Of a stretch of DNA of 64,000 nucleotides, positions 49,455 to 58,615 are shown piece by piece. The position numbers were made by a program, and so were the translations under genes. Positions within the stretch are counted from its first letter, which is position 1, and each line of letters opens with the position of its first letter. The notes below the pieces were generated by a model. It had not been told where the DNA came from. It saw only the letters and a program-made list of their open reading frames with translations, and did not search any database. Source of the DNA: Synechococcus sp. ATX 2A4 (lineage in GTDB: Bacteria > Cyanobacteriota > Cyanobacteriia > PCC-6307 > Cyanobiaceae); the NCBI RefSeq assembly GCF_024346375.1, contig NZ_JAGQCV010000008.1:99896-163895 (forward strand), in the 5' to 3' direction.

Positions 49455-50129
49455 GTGACTGATCTGGCCGTGAGGGAACTCCCCCTATTCCCCCTGCCGG
49501 ATGTGGTGTTGTTTCCGCAGGAGGTGCTGCCGCTCCACATCTTTGAGCCGCGGTACCGGATGCTTCTGCAAACGGTCTTGCAGACGGATCGCCGCTTCGG
49601 GGTGATCCGCTGGGACCCGCAGGAAAAGAAAATGGCCTCTGTGGGCTGCTGCGCGGAAATCCTCCAGTGCCAGACCCAGGAAGACGATCGCAGCAACATC
49701 GTGACCATGGGACAGCAGCGTTTCCGCGTGCTTGAAGTGGTGCGGGAAGCCCCATTCCGGGTGGGCATGGTGAGCTGGATCGAAGACGAAACCGACGAAT
49801 CCCCGGAAACCCTCCACGAACTGGCCAGCGACGTGACCCAGGCTTTGCGGGATGTGGTTGATCTCACTGGCAAGCTCGTGGGCCGGCCCAGCAGCCTCCC
49901 CAGCGATCTGCCCGATCTGCCGCGGGAACTCTCGTTCTGGATCGGCTCCCATCTCGGCGGCCCCGTGGCCGATCATCAGCAGACCCTGCTGGAGCTCACC
50001 GATACCGGCGAGCGGTTGCGGCAGGAATTCGCCCTGCTCGACCAGACCCGGCGCCAGCTCGCAGCCCGCACGGTCCTCAAGGACACCTTCAAGGATCTGG
50101 GTGAATCCCCCAGGGATCCTTCTTCCTGA
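49455..50129 (+). CDS. LON peptidase N-terminal (substrate-binding) domain protein
   Basis: The 224-residue protein has only the Lon N-terminal (LAN) domain, with REPLPLF-type start ELPLFPLPDVVLFPQEVLPL, HIFEPRYRMLLQ and MGQQRFRVLEV; there is no ATPase or protease domain. Such stand-alone proteins are common in cyanobacteria and their job is not known, possibly substrate binding in protein quality control. The start is GTG at 49455. Its stop overlaps the next gene's ATG by one base (TGATG), so the methyltransferase is probably coupled to it. Confidence 0.88.
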   Translation: MTDLAVRELPLFPLPDVVLFPQEVLPLHIFEPRYRMLLQTVLQTDRRFGVIRWDPQEKKMASVGCCAEILQCQTQEDDRSNIVTMGQQRFRVLEVVREAPFRVGMVSWIEDETDESPETLHELASDVTQALRDVVDLTGKLVGRPSSLPSDLPDLPRELSFWIGSHLGGPVADHQQTLLELTDTGERLRQEFALLDQTRRQLAARTVLKDTFKDLGESPRDPSS

Positions 50130-51154
50130 TGGCCGGCCGTCCTGTCCCCGCGCTGCCGCTGGCAGCAATCCTTGCTGTGGCCGCGCTGGCGGGCGCGTTT
50201 GTGGTGTGGCAGCGGCGCAACCGCAGCTACGAGAGCACCGCCACCGTGGCGGAGGCGTACGACCGCTGGACGGAAGACCGGCTGCTGGAGCGGCTCTGGG
50301 GGGACCATGTGCACCTCGGTCATTACGGGACCCCACCGCATCGGGCCGACTTCCGTGCCGCCAAGGTGGCCTTCGTGCATGAGCTAGTGCGCTGGAGTGG
50401 TCTCGATCAGTTGCCCTCTGGCTCCAGGCTGCTCGATGTGGGCTGCGGCATCGGCGGCAGCGCCAGGATCCTCGCCCGTGACTACGGCTTCGAGGTGCTC
50501 GGCATCAGCATCAGCCCGGCACAGGTGGAGCGGGCCCGTCAGCTCACCCCAGCGGGCCTGAGCTGCCGATTTGCCGTGATGGATGCCCTTGATCTCGACC
50601 TCCCGGATGGGGCCTTTGATGCGGTCTGGAGTGTGGAAGCGGGGCCGCACATGCCCGACAAGCAGCGCTACGCCGATGAACTGCTGCGCGTGCTGGCTCC
50701 CGGTGGGCTGCTGGCGGTGGCCGACTGGAACCGCCGCGATCCCTCCTCCGGAGTGCTCAGCCCTGTGGAGCGCTGGGTGATGCGCCAGCTGCTGGATCAA
50801 TGGGCCCACCCGGAATTCGCGAGCATTGCTTCGTTTCGGCGCAACCTGGAGCTGAGCGTCCATGCCGGCGGCGCCCACACCGATACCGACGACTGGACGC
50901 GCGCCACCCTGCCCTCCTGGATCGATTCGATCCTGGAAGGCGTCCGTCGGCCAGGCGCCGTGCTGGGCCTGGGTCCAGCGGCCGTGCTGCAGGGCGTGCG
51001 CGAAACCCCCACCCTGCTGCTGATGGACTGGGCCTTTCGCCACGGCCTGATGGCGTTCGGCGTCTTCCGCTGCCGGCGCGGGAAAGACACCAGGCTCAGC
51101 CCGCCAGCCGTGGCGAACCAGCAGACGAGCGCCCCTCCTCAGCCAGATTCGTGA
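50129..51154 (+). CDS. MPBQ/MSBQ-type methyltransferase (tocopherol / plastoquinone synthesis), Sll0418-like
   Basis: The 341-residue protein has an N-terminal membrane segment (LAAILAVAALAGAFVVW), then a class I SAM methyltransferase domain with LLDVGCGIGGSARILA near residue 101 and VWSVEAGPHMPDKQRYADEL. The order AYDRWTEDRLLERLWGDHVH followed by LGHYGTPP closely resembles the cyanobacterial 2-methyl-6-phytyl-benzoquinone methyltransferase Sll0418 as I remember it. The likely reaction is methylation of the head group of tocopherol and/or plastoquinone precursors at the thylakoid or inner membrane. Its 3' end overlaps convergent pheA by 59 bases. A closely related gamma-tocopherol methyltransferase is the main alternative. 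Confidence 0.82.
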   Translation: MAGRPVPALPLAAILAVAALAGAFVVWQRRNRSYESTATVAEAYDRWTEDRLLERLWGDHVHLGHYGTPPHRADFRAAKVAFVHELVRWSGLDQLPSGSRLLDVGCGIGGSARILARDYGFEVLGISISPAQVERARQLTPAGLSCRFAVMDALDLDLPDGAFDAVWSVEAGPHMPDKQRYADELLRVLAPGGLLAVADWNRRDPSSGVLSPVERWVMRQLLDQWAHPEFASIASFRRNLELSVHAGGAHTDTDDWTRATLPSWIDSILEGVRRPGAVLGLGPAAVLQGVRETPTLLLMDWAFRHGLMAFGVFRCRRGKDTRLSPPAVANQQTSAPPQPDS

Positions 51155-51968
51155 GCGGATAGGCGCCAAACAGTGCCAGGTGCTGGCATAGGCCCCTGAG
51201 CTCCTCGATGGCTTGGTGGAGCGCTTCTCCGACTGCAGGCCGCTCAAGATCCACGAAGAACAGGTATTCACCCATTTCGCGCTTGGAAGGTCGCGACTCG
51301 ATCCGGCTCATGTTCAATTGGCGATGCGCGAAGCAGCTGAGCGCCTCCAGCAGCGCCCCCGGGCTGTTGGCATGCAGCGAAAAGGCCAGACTGCAGTGGG
51401 TGCTGCCTTCGGCGGGAGCTCCCTCCTTCTGCAGCAGCAGGAATCGGGTGCAATTGCCGATCACATCGTTGATCGGGTAGGCCAACACCTCCAGCCCGTG
51501 CTCCGCAGCCGCCTGGCGCGAAGCGATCGCCGCGCGGAAGCGACTGCCTGCCACCAGCCGAGCGGCTTCGGCCGTGGAGCTGGTGGGCAGCTGCAGGGCA
51601 TCGCTCAGGTGTTCCGCCAGCCATTGGCCGCACTGGGCCAGGGCCTGGGGATGGGAGAGCACCTCGCTCACCCGGGCGATCGGTCCGCTGCCCAGCAGGG
51701 CGTGGCGAATCGGCAGCACCAACGCACGGCGGATCTGCAGATCGGAATGCTCCCAGAGCACATCTAGGCAGGCTGTGACACCGCCTTCCACCGAATTCTC
51801 CACCGGGACCACGGCGGCGCTGCAGTCACCGTCGGCCAGGGCCTTCACCACCGCACGAATGCTGCCCTGCGGGACGAAGTCGGGATCCTGGAGGCCTTCC
51901 AGGGTGGCGAACTGACGCGCCGCCTGCTCTCCGTAGGTGCCGGTGGGTCCGAGGAAGGCGAGACGCAT
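51096..51968 (-). CDS. pheA: Prephenate dehydratase
   Basis: PheA converts prephenate to phenylpyruvate for phenylalanine. The 290-residue product begins MRLAFLGPTGTYGEQAARQF, has the catalytic region VVPVENSVEGGV and the TRF motif in NCTRFLLLQ, followed by an ACT domain with the Phe-binding ESRPSKREMGEYLFFVDL, so feedback inhibition by phenylalanine is likely. No chorismate mutase domain is fused. The ATG at 51968 matches the family; the frame opens back to 52061. The 3' end overlaps the methyltransferase gene tail-to-tail. Confidence 0.94.
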   Translation of the reverse strand: MRLAFLGPTGTYGEQAARQFATLEGLQDPDFVPQGSIRAVVKALADGDCSAAVVPVENSVEGGVTACLDVLWEHSDLQIRRALVLPIRHALLGSGPIARVSEVLSHPQALAQCGQWLAEHLSDALQLPTSSTAEAARLVAGSRFRAAIASRQAAAEHGLEVLAYPINDVIGNCTRFLLLQKEGAPAEGSTHCSLAFSLHANSPGALLEALSCFAHRQLNMSRIESRPSKREMGEYLFFVDLERPAVGEALHQAIEELRGLCQHLALFGAYPLTNLAEEGRSSAGSPRLAG

Positions 51969-52026
51969 GGGGAAAAGGGAGCGCAGACCGGTGGATAGGA
52001 TCATCCTCCGCCGGCCTCCCCAGGCG

Positions 52027-52539
52027 ATGTCTCTGGCCTTCAGCGCCAGCCAGCAGCTCACCTTGCCGGTTCACGGGCGGGCCGAGCACCTGGCCGATTA
52101 CCTCGATGACGAACAGCGGGTGATCCGAGCCTTGCTCGAACCGCGCCAGCTCACGCCGCTCAGTCCTGGCCACTACCAGTACGAAGTGAGCGGATTCAAG
52201 GTGTTTCAGTTGCAGGTGCAGCCGGTGGTGCAACTACAGGCCCAGCGGGAGCCGGGGCGGCTGGCGCTGCAGGCCGTCGAATGCCGCCTCGACGGGCTCG
52301 AAGCGGTGGACGACTTCGAGTTCACACTGCAATCGTGGCTGGCGGTGAACGATGGCGGCCTGGAAGGGGAAGCCCTGCTGGGCGTGCGCGTGAGTCGCCC
52401 CGCCGTGCTGGGGCTGATCCCGCCCCGGGTGCTGGAGGCCACAGGCCGCTCCCTGCTCAGCGGCATCCTGCTGAGCATGCGCAAGCGGGTGGGTCAGAAC
52501 CTGCTGAGTGATTTCAGTCAGTGGTGCGAAGACCGCTGA
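52027..52539 (+). CDS. DUF1997 family protein of unknown function
   Basis: A 170-residue soluble protein with no catalytic motif. Stretches such as YEVSGFKVFQLQVQPVVQLQ and LLGVRVSRPAVLGLIPPRVL fit the DUF1997 family found in cyanobacteria and plastid-bearing plants, whose role is not established. The ATG at 52027 is chosen because conservation begins at SLAFSASQQLTLPVHG; the frame opens back to 51937 over the divergent pheA start. It is convergent with rnhB, 8 bases away. Confidence 0.75.
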   Translation: MSLAFSASQQLTLPVHGRAEHLADYLDDEQRVIRALLEPRQLTPLSPGHYQYEVSGFKVFQLQVQPVVQLQAQREPGRLALQAVECRLDGLEAVDDFEFTLQSWLAVNDGGLEGEALLGVRVSRPAVLGLIPPRVLEATGRSLLSGILLSMRKRVGQNLLSDFSQWCEDR

Positions 52540-52547
52540 ACCCGCGC

Positions 52548-53183
52548 TCAGCGGAGCAGCGACCAGTCGGTGCCTGCCAGCACCTTGCTCAGGAAGCAGG
52601 CCCGGTGCAGCGGCGTAGGCCCGAGCTTGCGCAGGGCCTGGCGATGCAACGCCGTGCCATAGCCGGCATGCCGCTCGAGGCCATAGCCAGGGAAGCGGCA
52701 GGCCAGCCGTTGGATCAGGCCATCGCGGGCCTGCTTGGCCACCACGCTGGCGGCGGCGATCGACAAGCAATGGCGATCCCCACGTACCAGGGTGATCTGG
52801 GGCCCGCTCCAGAGCCGCAGCGGCAGCACCCCATCGACAATCACAAGCCGTGGCGGTACTGCAAGCCGCTGCAGGGCGCGCAGCATGGCCAGTTCGGTGG
52901 CGCAGCGGATGCCATGGCGATCAATCTCCTCAGCAGAGGCCTGGCCGAGGGCCCTCTGCGCCGCCGCATCCCCGATCAGTGGCAGGAGCCGGCGCCGCTG
53001 CAGCGGCCGCAGTGCCTTGCTGTCGGTGAGCCCGGCCGCGGCCAGGGCTGGCAGCGCAAACGCTGGCAACATCACGGCAGCCGCGAACACCGGGCCGAAC
53101 AGGCTGCCCCGCCCCACCTCATCAACCCCGGCGCAGACGCCGGGATCGTGCTGGGCATAGGGATCGGCCGGCGCTGGGCTCAG
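52548..53183 (-). CDS. rnhB: Ribonuclease HII, probable CTG start overlapping the rne stop
   Basis: RNase HII cuts RNA in RNA-DNA hybrids and misincorporated ribonucleotides. The product contains the first active-site acidic pair in [16 protein letters not shown], the [16 protein letters not shown] region, VDGVLPLRL and the C-terminal [20 protein letters not shown]. The first GTG in frame is the V of DEVGRG, downstream of the catalytic Asp, so it cannot be the start. Upstream the frame has no ATG, GTG or TTG back to an in-frame TGA near 53220. CTG at 53183 overlaps the rne stop as CTGA and gives 211 residues. The gene appears intact and coupled to rne. Confidence 0.88.
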   Translation of the reverse strand: MSPAPADPYAQHDPGVCAGVDEVGRGSLFGPVFAAAVMLPAFALPALAAAGLTDSKALRPLQRRRLLPLIGDAAAQRALGQASAEEIDRHGIRCATELAMLRALQRLAVPPRLVIVDGVLPLRLWSGPQITLVRGDRHCLSIAAASVVAKQARDGLIQRLACRFPGYGLERHAGYGTALHRQALRKLGPTPLHRACFLSKVLAGTDWSLLR

Positions 53184-55270
53184 ACCGCTGCCGAAGAACG
53201 GCGACGGCGACGGCGGGGCTCACCGGCGGGATCGTCGGCAGGGTCGGCGGCGGTGGATTCAGGTGTGGGTTCCGGCTCGGTTTGAACAACCGCAGCGGTA
53301 GGAGGGGGGTCGGTGATGCTCACGGCAGCAGCGGCACGCCCAACGGAACGGATGACTGGCACCTGCAGCACCGTGGTTTCAATCACCGTGCTGCGCACCG
53401 CAGGAGAGCGGTCGTGCTCGATCGGCAGCGGGGTGATTTCCACCATCACGGCATCGCCAGGATCGCGGGAGGAACTCCAGCGGTCCGTACCGGTGTCTGC
53501 CGTGGCAACTGCGACGGGTGCGGGGGCATCGCTGGGGAAATCCGCGGATGTGCGGACGGCACCGCCGCCTTCGCCACTGCCACGGCCGCCGCGGCGGCGG
53601 CGCCTGGAGCCAGAGCCGGAAAGTTGCTGGCGAGCGGCGTCGAGCACCGCATCTTCCGATTCGCCGGGGCGCACGACCCGAACGACCACGTTGTCACCGG
53701 CAGGGGGTGATTCCAGCAAGAGAGTGGGATTGAGGCCCATCCAGCCGTAGACGAATTCCTGATCGTCGTCCATGGGGACGGCCACCAGTTCGGGGTCATG
53801 GCGGCGGCTGACGCCTTCGGAAGCGCTCAGCGGCGCTTCCACCACCCGGGGGGCGGCGGGCTCGTCGTCGAGCGAGACGAGCACGGGGGTGACTTCGATC
53901 AGCTCGTTGCCGCCGCGGCTGCCGCGGCCGCCGCGGCCACCACGACGCCGACCACTGGGCTCGGGGGCGGAGGGGCTGGGTGCCTCGGCGCGGGCGGAGG
54001 CGGCGGAGCGCACCAGGCCGTTGACCGTGGCGAGCGGCTGGAGGGTGTCTTTGCCGGGGAGAACGGCCACATGGCCGAGGCCGCCGCAGCTGGGGCAGGC
54101 GCGGCCGAACAGTTCATAGATGTTCTGGCCCTGGCGCTTGCGGGTGAGTTCCACCAGGCCGAGCTCGGTGAGCTGGGCGATCTGGGGACGGGCAGCGTCG
54201 TCGCGGACGGCCGACGTGAAATGCTCCAGCAGCATCAACTGATCACGGCGCGACTCCATGTCGATGAAGTCGATGATCACCACACCGCCGATGTTGCGCA
54301 GCTTCAGTTGACGCGCAATTTCCGCCGCCGCTTCGCAATTGGTCCAGAGCACGGTTTCACGGGCATTGGCGGAGCGCGTGAAGGAGCCGGAGTTCACGTC
54401 GATGACGGTGAGCGCTTCGGTGGGCTCAATGATCACCGACCCGCCGGAGGGAAGATCAACGCGCGGTTTGAGTGCATCGCGGATCGCAGCATTGATCTTG
54501 TGGTGCTCAAGGATGTCGGTGCTTTCGACATGGTGCTCAACGAGCAGGTTGGCCTGATCCGCACCAAGGAAGGCGTTCACGCGCCCGACGGCCGCGTGGG
54601 TGTCGACCACCACGCGCTGCACTTCGGGGCTGTAGAGGTCGCGGAGCACGCGATGGACGAAGTCTTCGTCGCGGTTGAGCAGCACCGGTGGAGTGGCGGT
54701 TTCCGCGGCGTCCTGAATGCCCTCCCATTGACGCAGAAGAGCTTCGAGATCGTCGATCAGCAGCTCTTCGCTGATCCCTTCGGCTTCAGTGCGCACCAGC
54801 AGGCCAGCGCCGGGCGGCTTGATCAGCACGCCCAGGGCCCGCAGACGGTTGCGCTCGCTCTCGGCACTGATGCGCCGGGAGATATTGACCCCCTGCCCGT
54901 GGGGCTGTAGCACCAGGTAGCGGCCCGGCAGAGTGAGATTTCCGGTGAGACGCGGGCCTTTGGTGCCGGTGGGCTCCTTCATCACCTGAACGAGCACCTT
55001 CTGGCGCGGTTCCAGCAATTCAGTGATCCCTGCTGCACCCTTTCTGAGCCTCAGCGGGCCGAGGTCGGTGACATGAATGAAGCCGTTTTTCTCGCTCTCT
55101 CCGATGTTGACGAACGCAGCATCAATGCCGGGAAGCACATTCTCGACGCGCCCAACGTAGACGTCGCCGATCTGGTAGCGACCCTGGGCAACAATCAGTT
55201 GATCGACGCGTTCGTCGTTGAGCACTGCGGCGATGCGCAGTTGCTCCGCAATGACGATCTGCTGGGGCAT
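53180..55270 (-). CDS. rne: Ribonuclease E/G with C-terminal PNPase-recruiting peptide
   Basis: RNase E is the main endonuclease for mRNA decay and rRNA/tRNA processing. The 696-residue product has an S1 domain (about 35-120, [20 protein letters not shown]), catalytic Asp291 in [11 protein letters not shown] and Asp334 in [14 protein letters not shown], and the zinc-link cysteines C392 and C395 in ACPSCGG. The C-terminal half is disordered and Arg/Gly-rich. It ends with RRRRRRSSA at 686-694, the cyanobacterial nonapeptide reported to bind polynucleotide phosphorylase. The start at 55270 gives the usual [16 protein letters not shown]. rnhB follows with a CTGA overlap. Confidence 0.95.
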   Translation of the reverse strand: MPQQIVIAEQLRIAAVLNDERVDQLIVAQGRYQIGDVYVGRVENVLPGIDAAFVNIGESEKNGFIHVTDLGPLRLRKGAAGITELLEPRQKVLVQVMKEPTGTKGPRLTGNLTLPGRYLVLQPHGQGVNISRRISAESERNRLRALGVLIKPPGAGLLVRTEAEGISEELLIDDLEALLRQWEGIQDAAETATPPVLLNRDEDFVHRVLRDLYSPEVQRVVVDTHAAVGRVNAFLGADQANLLVEHHVESTDILEHHKINAAIRDALKPRVDLPSGGSVIIEPTEALTVIDVNSGSFTRSANARETVLWTNCEAAAEIARQLKLRNIGGVVIIDFIDMESRRDQLMLLEHFTSAVRDDAARPQIAQLTELGLVELTRKRQGQNIYELFGRACPSCGGLGHVAVLPGKDTLQPLATVNGLVRSAASARAEAPSPSAPEPSGRRRGGRGGRGSRGGNELIEVTPVLVSLDDEPAAPRVVEAPLSASEGVSRRHDPELVAVPMDDDQEFVYGWMGLNPTLLLESPPAGDNVVVRVVRPGESEDAVLDAARQQLSGSGSRRRRRGGRGSGEGGGAVRTSADFPSDAPAPVAVATADTGTDRWSSSRDPGDAVMVEITPLPIEHDRSPAVRSTVIETTVLQVPVIRSVGRAAAAVSITDPPPTAAVVQTEPEPTPESTAADPADDPAGEPRRRRRRSSAAV

Positions 55271-55680
55271 GGAGGATAGAGGGTGGCTCGGAGAAGCCCT
55301 GCCATGGGATGGGGATTGCCCCCTGAAGCAATGAAGCGATGAGCCGATCGTGCTGAGAAGCCGACCGTCTGCTGCATCAGCAGAATGAGACGGAAGAAAA
55401 AGCCTTTGAGGAGCAAGCTCTGGAGGTTCACCCTCCGTTGACGCCCGAGCTGCCGGAACGGGAACGGACCGGTTGCTGCTGGGTGTGACCACGGCGAGCA
55501 CGCCGCAGGAGCGGGGGCCGTAGACGATGCGGCTGTGGATCGAAAACCACAGACGGATCTGCCGTCTGAGGTGAAATTAGCACGCGACCCAACAGGGCCC
55601 CTGGGGCTGGATGGCAGCACCGGACTTTCCACCTTGGTCCGCTGGAGCGGACCTTTGGATACCTCCACAAGCGTGAGACT
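55271..55680 (-). other. Leader / upstream region of rne (410 bases)
   Basis: No gene is supported between rne and the radical-SAM gene upstream. rne messages usually have long, structured 5' UTRs that mediate autoregulation by RNase E. Here a 7-bp hairpin, CAGACGG (55550-55556) with CCGTCTG (55562-55568), lies about 280 bases ahead of the start. No promoter was confidently identified. Confidence 0.5.
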
Positions 55681-58443
55681 TCAGGCCGGTGGCGCCAGAA
55701 TCAGGCGCTCTCGCCGGCAGTGGCCCAGACGCAGCGGCTGGCCGAGCCCCTCCACCAGCCACTGGCGCACCTGATCGGGGCGGATGCTGCGGCCCTGGGC
55801 ATCGATGCGGGCCTGCAGGCGGAGCGTCATTGAGGTGGCGCCTTGGGCGGCGCCTGTGGCGGCGGCTGGCAAGGGTCCGTCGGCGCACAGCGGCGGTGCC
55901 ACCAGCTCCAGCGCGATCAGGCAGGGGCGGCAGTCCCGCTCGCGGGGGCGACCCTTCTTGTCGCTGTCATGCCAGGGAAGCGAGGTGGCCTGCAGCAGCT
56001 GCTCGATCGCCCGGTGCCAATCGGCGTGGGAAGGAGCGTTCACGGGCCCTGTGGCGGCAGCGGCCTCCGGGATCAGCTGCAGGCTCCAGTGGGCTTCTGC
56101 CAACTGCTGGGAGAGGGCCGGGCCCGCCAGGGGCACCTCCTGCACCGAGTGCAGAGAGAAGCCGTGGGGAAGCTGGGCCTGCAGCCGCGCGCGCACCTCC
56201 TCCGGCGGGCAGGCCTGGGCGAACTCCAGATCCAGCCATTCGCCCTCCGCTTCCACCCCCAGTGGCAACGCCAGGGCGAACTGCAGCCGGGGCAGGGGGT
56301 GAAAGCCGCCGCTGAAACTCACCGGCAGCTGGCTGCGGCGCAGGGCCCGCTCCAGCAGGCGGGCCAGATCGAGATGGCTGAGCAGCGCCAGCGAACCCCG
56401 CTTGCTGAAGCTGAAGCGCAACCGCTGGGTCCGTTCACTGGCTGGGCTGCGTGGCGGCTGCGCCGGGGGAATCGGCGGGGGCGTCACCACCACGTTGTGG
56501 CCGAACTCCGGCCCGCAGACACCGCAGCTGCTGCAGCCCTCAAAGGAGCAGTCCGGCACCACCACCGCGGCAAGGGCCCGTTGCAGGTCTTCGGCCAGCC
56601 AGCGCTTGTCGACGCCGGAATCCAGGTGATCCCACGGCAGCGGCTGGGCGCAGAAGGCCTCCAGATCGGCGTTGCTCAAGGCCCCGGTGGCGGCCCAGTC
56701 GCCCATCTCCAGCGCCCGGTAGCGGCCGCCGAGCCCCTCGGCCTCAATGGCACCGGTCCAGGCGGCATGGGTGCGGTCGATCGTTTCGAACCAGGCATCC
56801 ATGCCCGCTCCGGCCCGCCAGGCCGCCTCCAGCACCGGCGCCAGGCGCCGGTCGCCCCGGCCGATGAAATCTTCCATCGCCGACAGGCGCGGATCGGTGA
56901 CATTGCTCTTGATGCCCTTGAGCGTGCGCAGCTCCCGGCGCAGCAACTCCTGGCGTCGCCGGAACTCCGCCGTGGACACGCTGTGCCACTGGAACGGCGT
57001 GTGGGGCTTGGGCGTGAAGTTGCTGATGGTGAGGTTCAGCTCCAGCCGCCCCAGGTCGCGGCATTGCTGCTGCAACGCGCGGCAGGTGTCGGCGATGCCG
57101 ACCACATCGGCGTCGGTTTCACCGGGCAGGCCGATCATGAAATAGAGCTTCACCTTGCGGTAGCCGTTCTCCATGGCGGTGCGGATGCCGCGCAGCAGTT
57201 CCGCGTCGGTCAGCCCCTTGTTGACGATGTCGCGCAGGCGCTGGGTGCCGGCTTCCGGGGCGAAGGTGAGGCCCGCCTTGCGGGTGCCGCCCAGGATGTG
57301 GGCGATGTTCTGGTCGAAGCGATCCACCCGCTGGCTGGGCAGCGTGAGGCTCACGTTGTGCTCGGAGAGGCGGTTGCGCAGCTCCACCCCCACCGCCGGC
57401 AGGGCGAGGTAATCGGAGCAGCTGAGCGACAGCAGGGAGAAATCGCTGTAGCCGGTGCGGGCCATGCCCTCCTCCACCGCCTCGATCACCGCCTCTGGCT
57501 CCACATCGCGGGCCGGGCGGGTGAGCATGCCGGGCTGGCAGAAACGGCAGCCCCGGGTGCAGCCGCGGCGGATCTCGATCGTGAGCCGGTCATGGACGGT
57601 TTCGATGTGGGGGACCAGGCCCATGGCGTAGTGGGGCATGGGGGTGGCCACCCGCCGCAACACGCGCGCCGGCAGTTCTGGCCGCAGGCGCTGAAGGGTG
57701 ACGCCATCGGGGCCCGGGGCATAGAGCGCCGGCACGTAGACGCCCGGCACATGGGCCAGATCAGCCAGCAGCGCTGAGCGGCTCAGCCCGGCGGCCTTGG
57801 CCTCGGCCACCACCAGACCAATCTCCGCCAGCAGTTCCTCGCCGTCGCCGAGGGCAAAGAAATCGAAGAAGGCGGCGAACGGTTCGGGGTTGCTGGTGGC
57901 GGTGGGGCCGCCGGCGAAGATCAGCGGAGGGGCTGCGGGATCGTCGAGCGGCAGGTCGCCCCGCTCGGCGGCCCGCAGCGGCAATCCCGCCAGATCCAGC
58001 ATCTCGAGGATGTTGGTGGCGCCCAGCTCGTAGCTGAGGCTGAAGCCGAGGATGTCGAAGGCTGCCAGGGCGCGGCGGCTTTCCACCGCGAACAGGGGTT
58101 GGCCCTGCTGGCGCAGGCGCTCGGCCAGGTCGGGGGCGGGCAGGTAGGCGCGATCGCAGAGCTGGCCGGGGATCGCGTTGAGAATCGAATAAAGGATGAT
58201 GTGGCCCAGGTTGCTGGCGCCCACCTCGTAGAGATCGGGATAGGTGAGGCACCAGCGCGCCTTCGCCTCCTCCCAGTTGCGGGGCAGCACGCCCCGTTCG
58301 TTGCCCAGGTAACGGGCGGGGCGGGCAATGGTGCTGTCCACCAGCTGATCGAAAGCGACGCGCCCCTGGGGCAGCGGCGGGGCAGCGGCGATCGCTGGGG
58401 ATGGCCCGGCACCGGCGGAGCCGCTCGAAGTCGCCATGGTCAT
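55681..58443 (-). CDS. B12-binding-type radical SAM protein fused to a DUF2344 domain (TIGR03960 + TIGR03936)
   Basis: The 920-residue protein has an N-terminal domain with [20 protein letters not shown] and [18 protein letters not shown], then a radical-SAM core whose cluster loop is [15 protein letters not shown], followed by [20 protein letters not shown] and [16 protein letters not shown] cysteine cluster, [13 protein letters not shown], links to the last ~245 residues, a DUF2344-type domain ([20 protein letters not shown]). In many bacteria these two parts are separate neighbours of rng/rne, which supports a link to RNase E/G or RNA modification; the reaction is unknown. ATGs at 58443 and 58437 both fit. 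Confidence 0.85.
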   Translation of the reverse strand: MTMATSSGSAGAGPSPAIAAAPPLPQGRVAFDQLVDSTIARPARYLGNERGVLPRNWEEAKARWCLTYPDLYEVGASNLGHIILYSILNAIPGQLCDRAYLPAPDLAERLRQQGQPLFAVESRRALAAFDILGFSLSYELGATNILEMLDLAGLPLRAAERGDLPLDDPAAPPLIFAGGPTATSNPEPFAAFFDFFALGDGEELLAEIGLVVAEAKAAGLSRSALLADLAHVPGVYVPALYAPGPDGVTLQRLRPELPARVLRRVATPMPHYAMGLVPHIETVHDRLTIEIRRGCTRGCRFCQPGMLTRPARDVEPEAVIEAVEEGMARTGYSDFSLLSLSCSDYLALPAVGVELRNRLSEHNVSLTLPSQRVDRFDQNIAHILGGTRKAGLTFAPEAGTQRLRDIVNKGLTDAELLRGIRTAMENGYRKVKLYFMIGLPGETDADVVGIADTCRALQQQCRDLGRLELNLTISNFTPKPHTPFQWHSVSTAEFRRRQELLRRELRTLKGIKSNVTDPRLSAMEDFIGRGDRRLAPVLEAAWRAGAGMDAWFETIDRTHAAWTGAIEAEGLGGRYRALEMGDWAATGALSNADLEAFCAQPLPWDHLDSGVDKRWLAEDLQRALAAVVVPDCSFEGCSSCGVCGPEFGHNVVVTPPPIPPAQPPRSPASERTQRLRFSFSKRGSLALLSHLDLARLLERALRRSQLPVSFSGGFHPLPRLQFALALPLGVEAEGEWLDLEFAQACPPEEVRARLQAQLPHGFSLHSVQEVPLAGPALSQQLAEAHWSLQLIPEAAAATGPVNAPSHADWHRAIEQLLQATSLPWHDSDKKGRPRERDCRPCLIALELVAPPLCADGPLPAAATGAAQGATSMTLRLQARIDAQGRSIRPDQVRQWLVEGLGQPLRLGHCRRERLILAPPA

Positions 58444-58615
58444 GGCTGAACGATCAGACAGGCCGCAGAAGGATCGTAGGCAGCCGTCAAGGAGACCCGA
58501 TCCACCAAGCCGGCCGGGGGGCCACAAGGCAGGCGCAGCGTGCGGCACAGGGCAGGCCGGCGAAGCGTGCGGCGCCGTAGCAGGATGCCTGCCAGCGACA
58601 TCGGCGGCGGCAGCA

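Noticed and set aside
53118..53183. rnhB as an N-terminally truncated gene starting at the GTG at 53117
   Set aside because: That start would delete the catalytic Asp of VDEVGRG although the sequence immediately upstream encodes it perfectly.
53798..54910. A 370-residue plus-strand frame antisense to rne
   Set aside because: A shadow of the Arg/Gly-rich part of rne with no recognisable domain.
55843..57777. A 644-residue plus-strand frame antisense to the radical-SAM/DUF2344 gene
   Set aside because: Antisense composition and no motif; the minus strand carries clear radical-SAM signatures.
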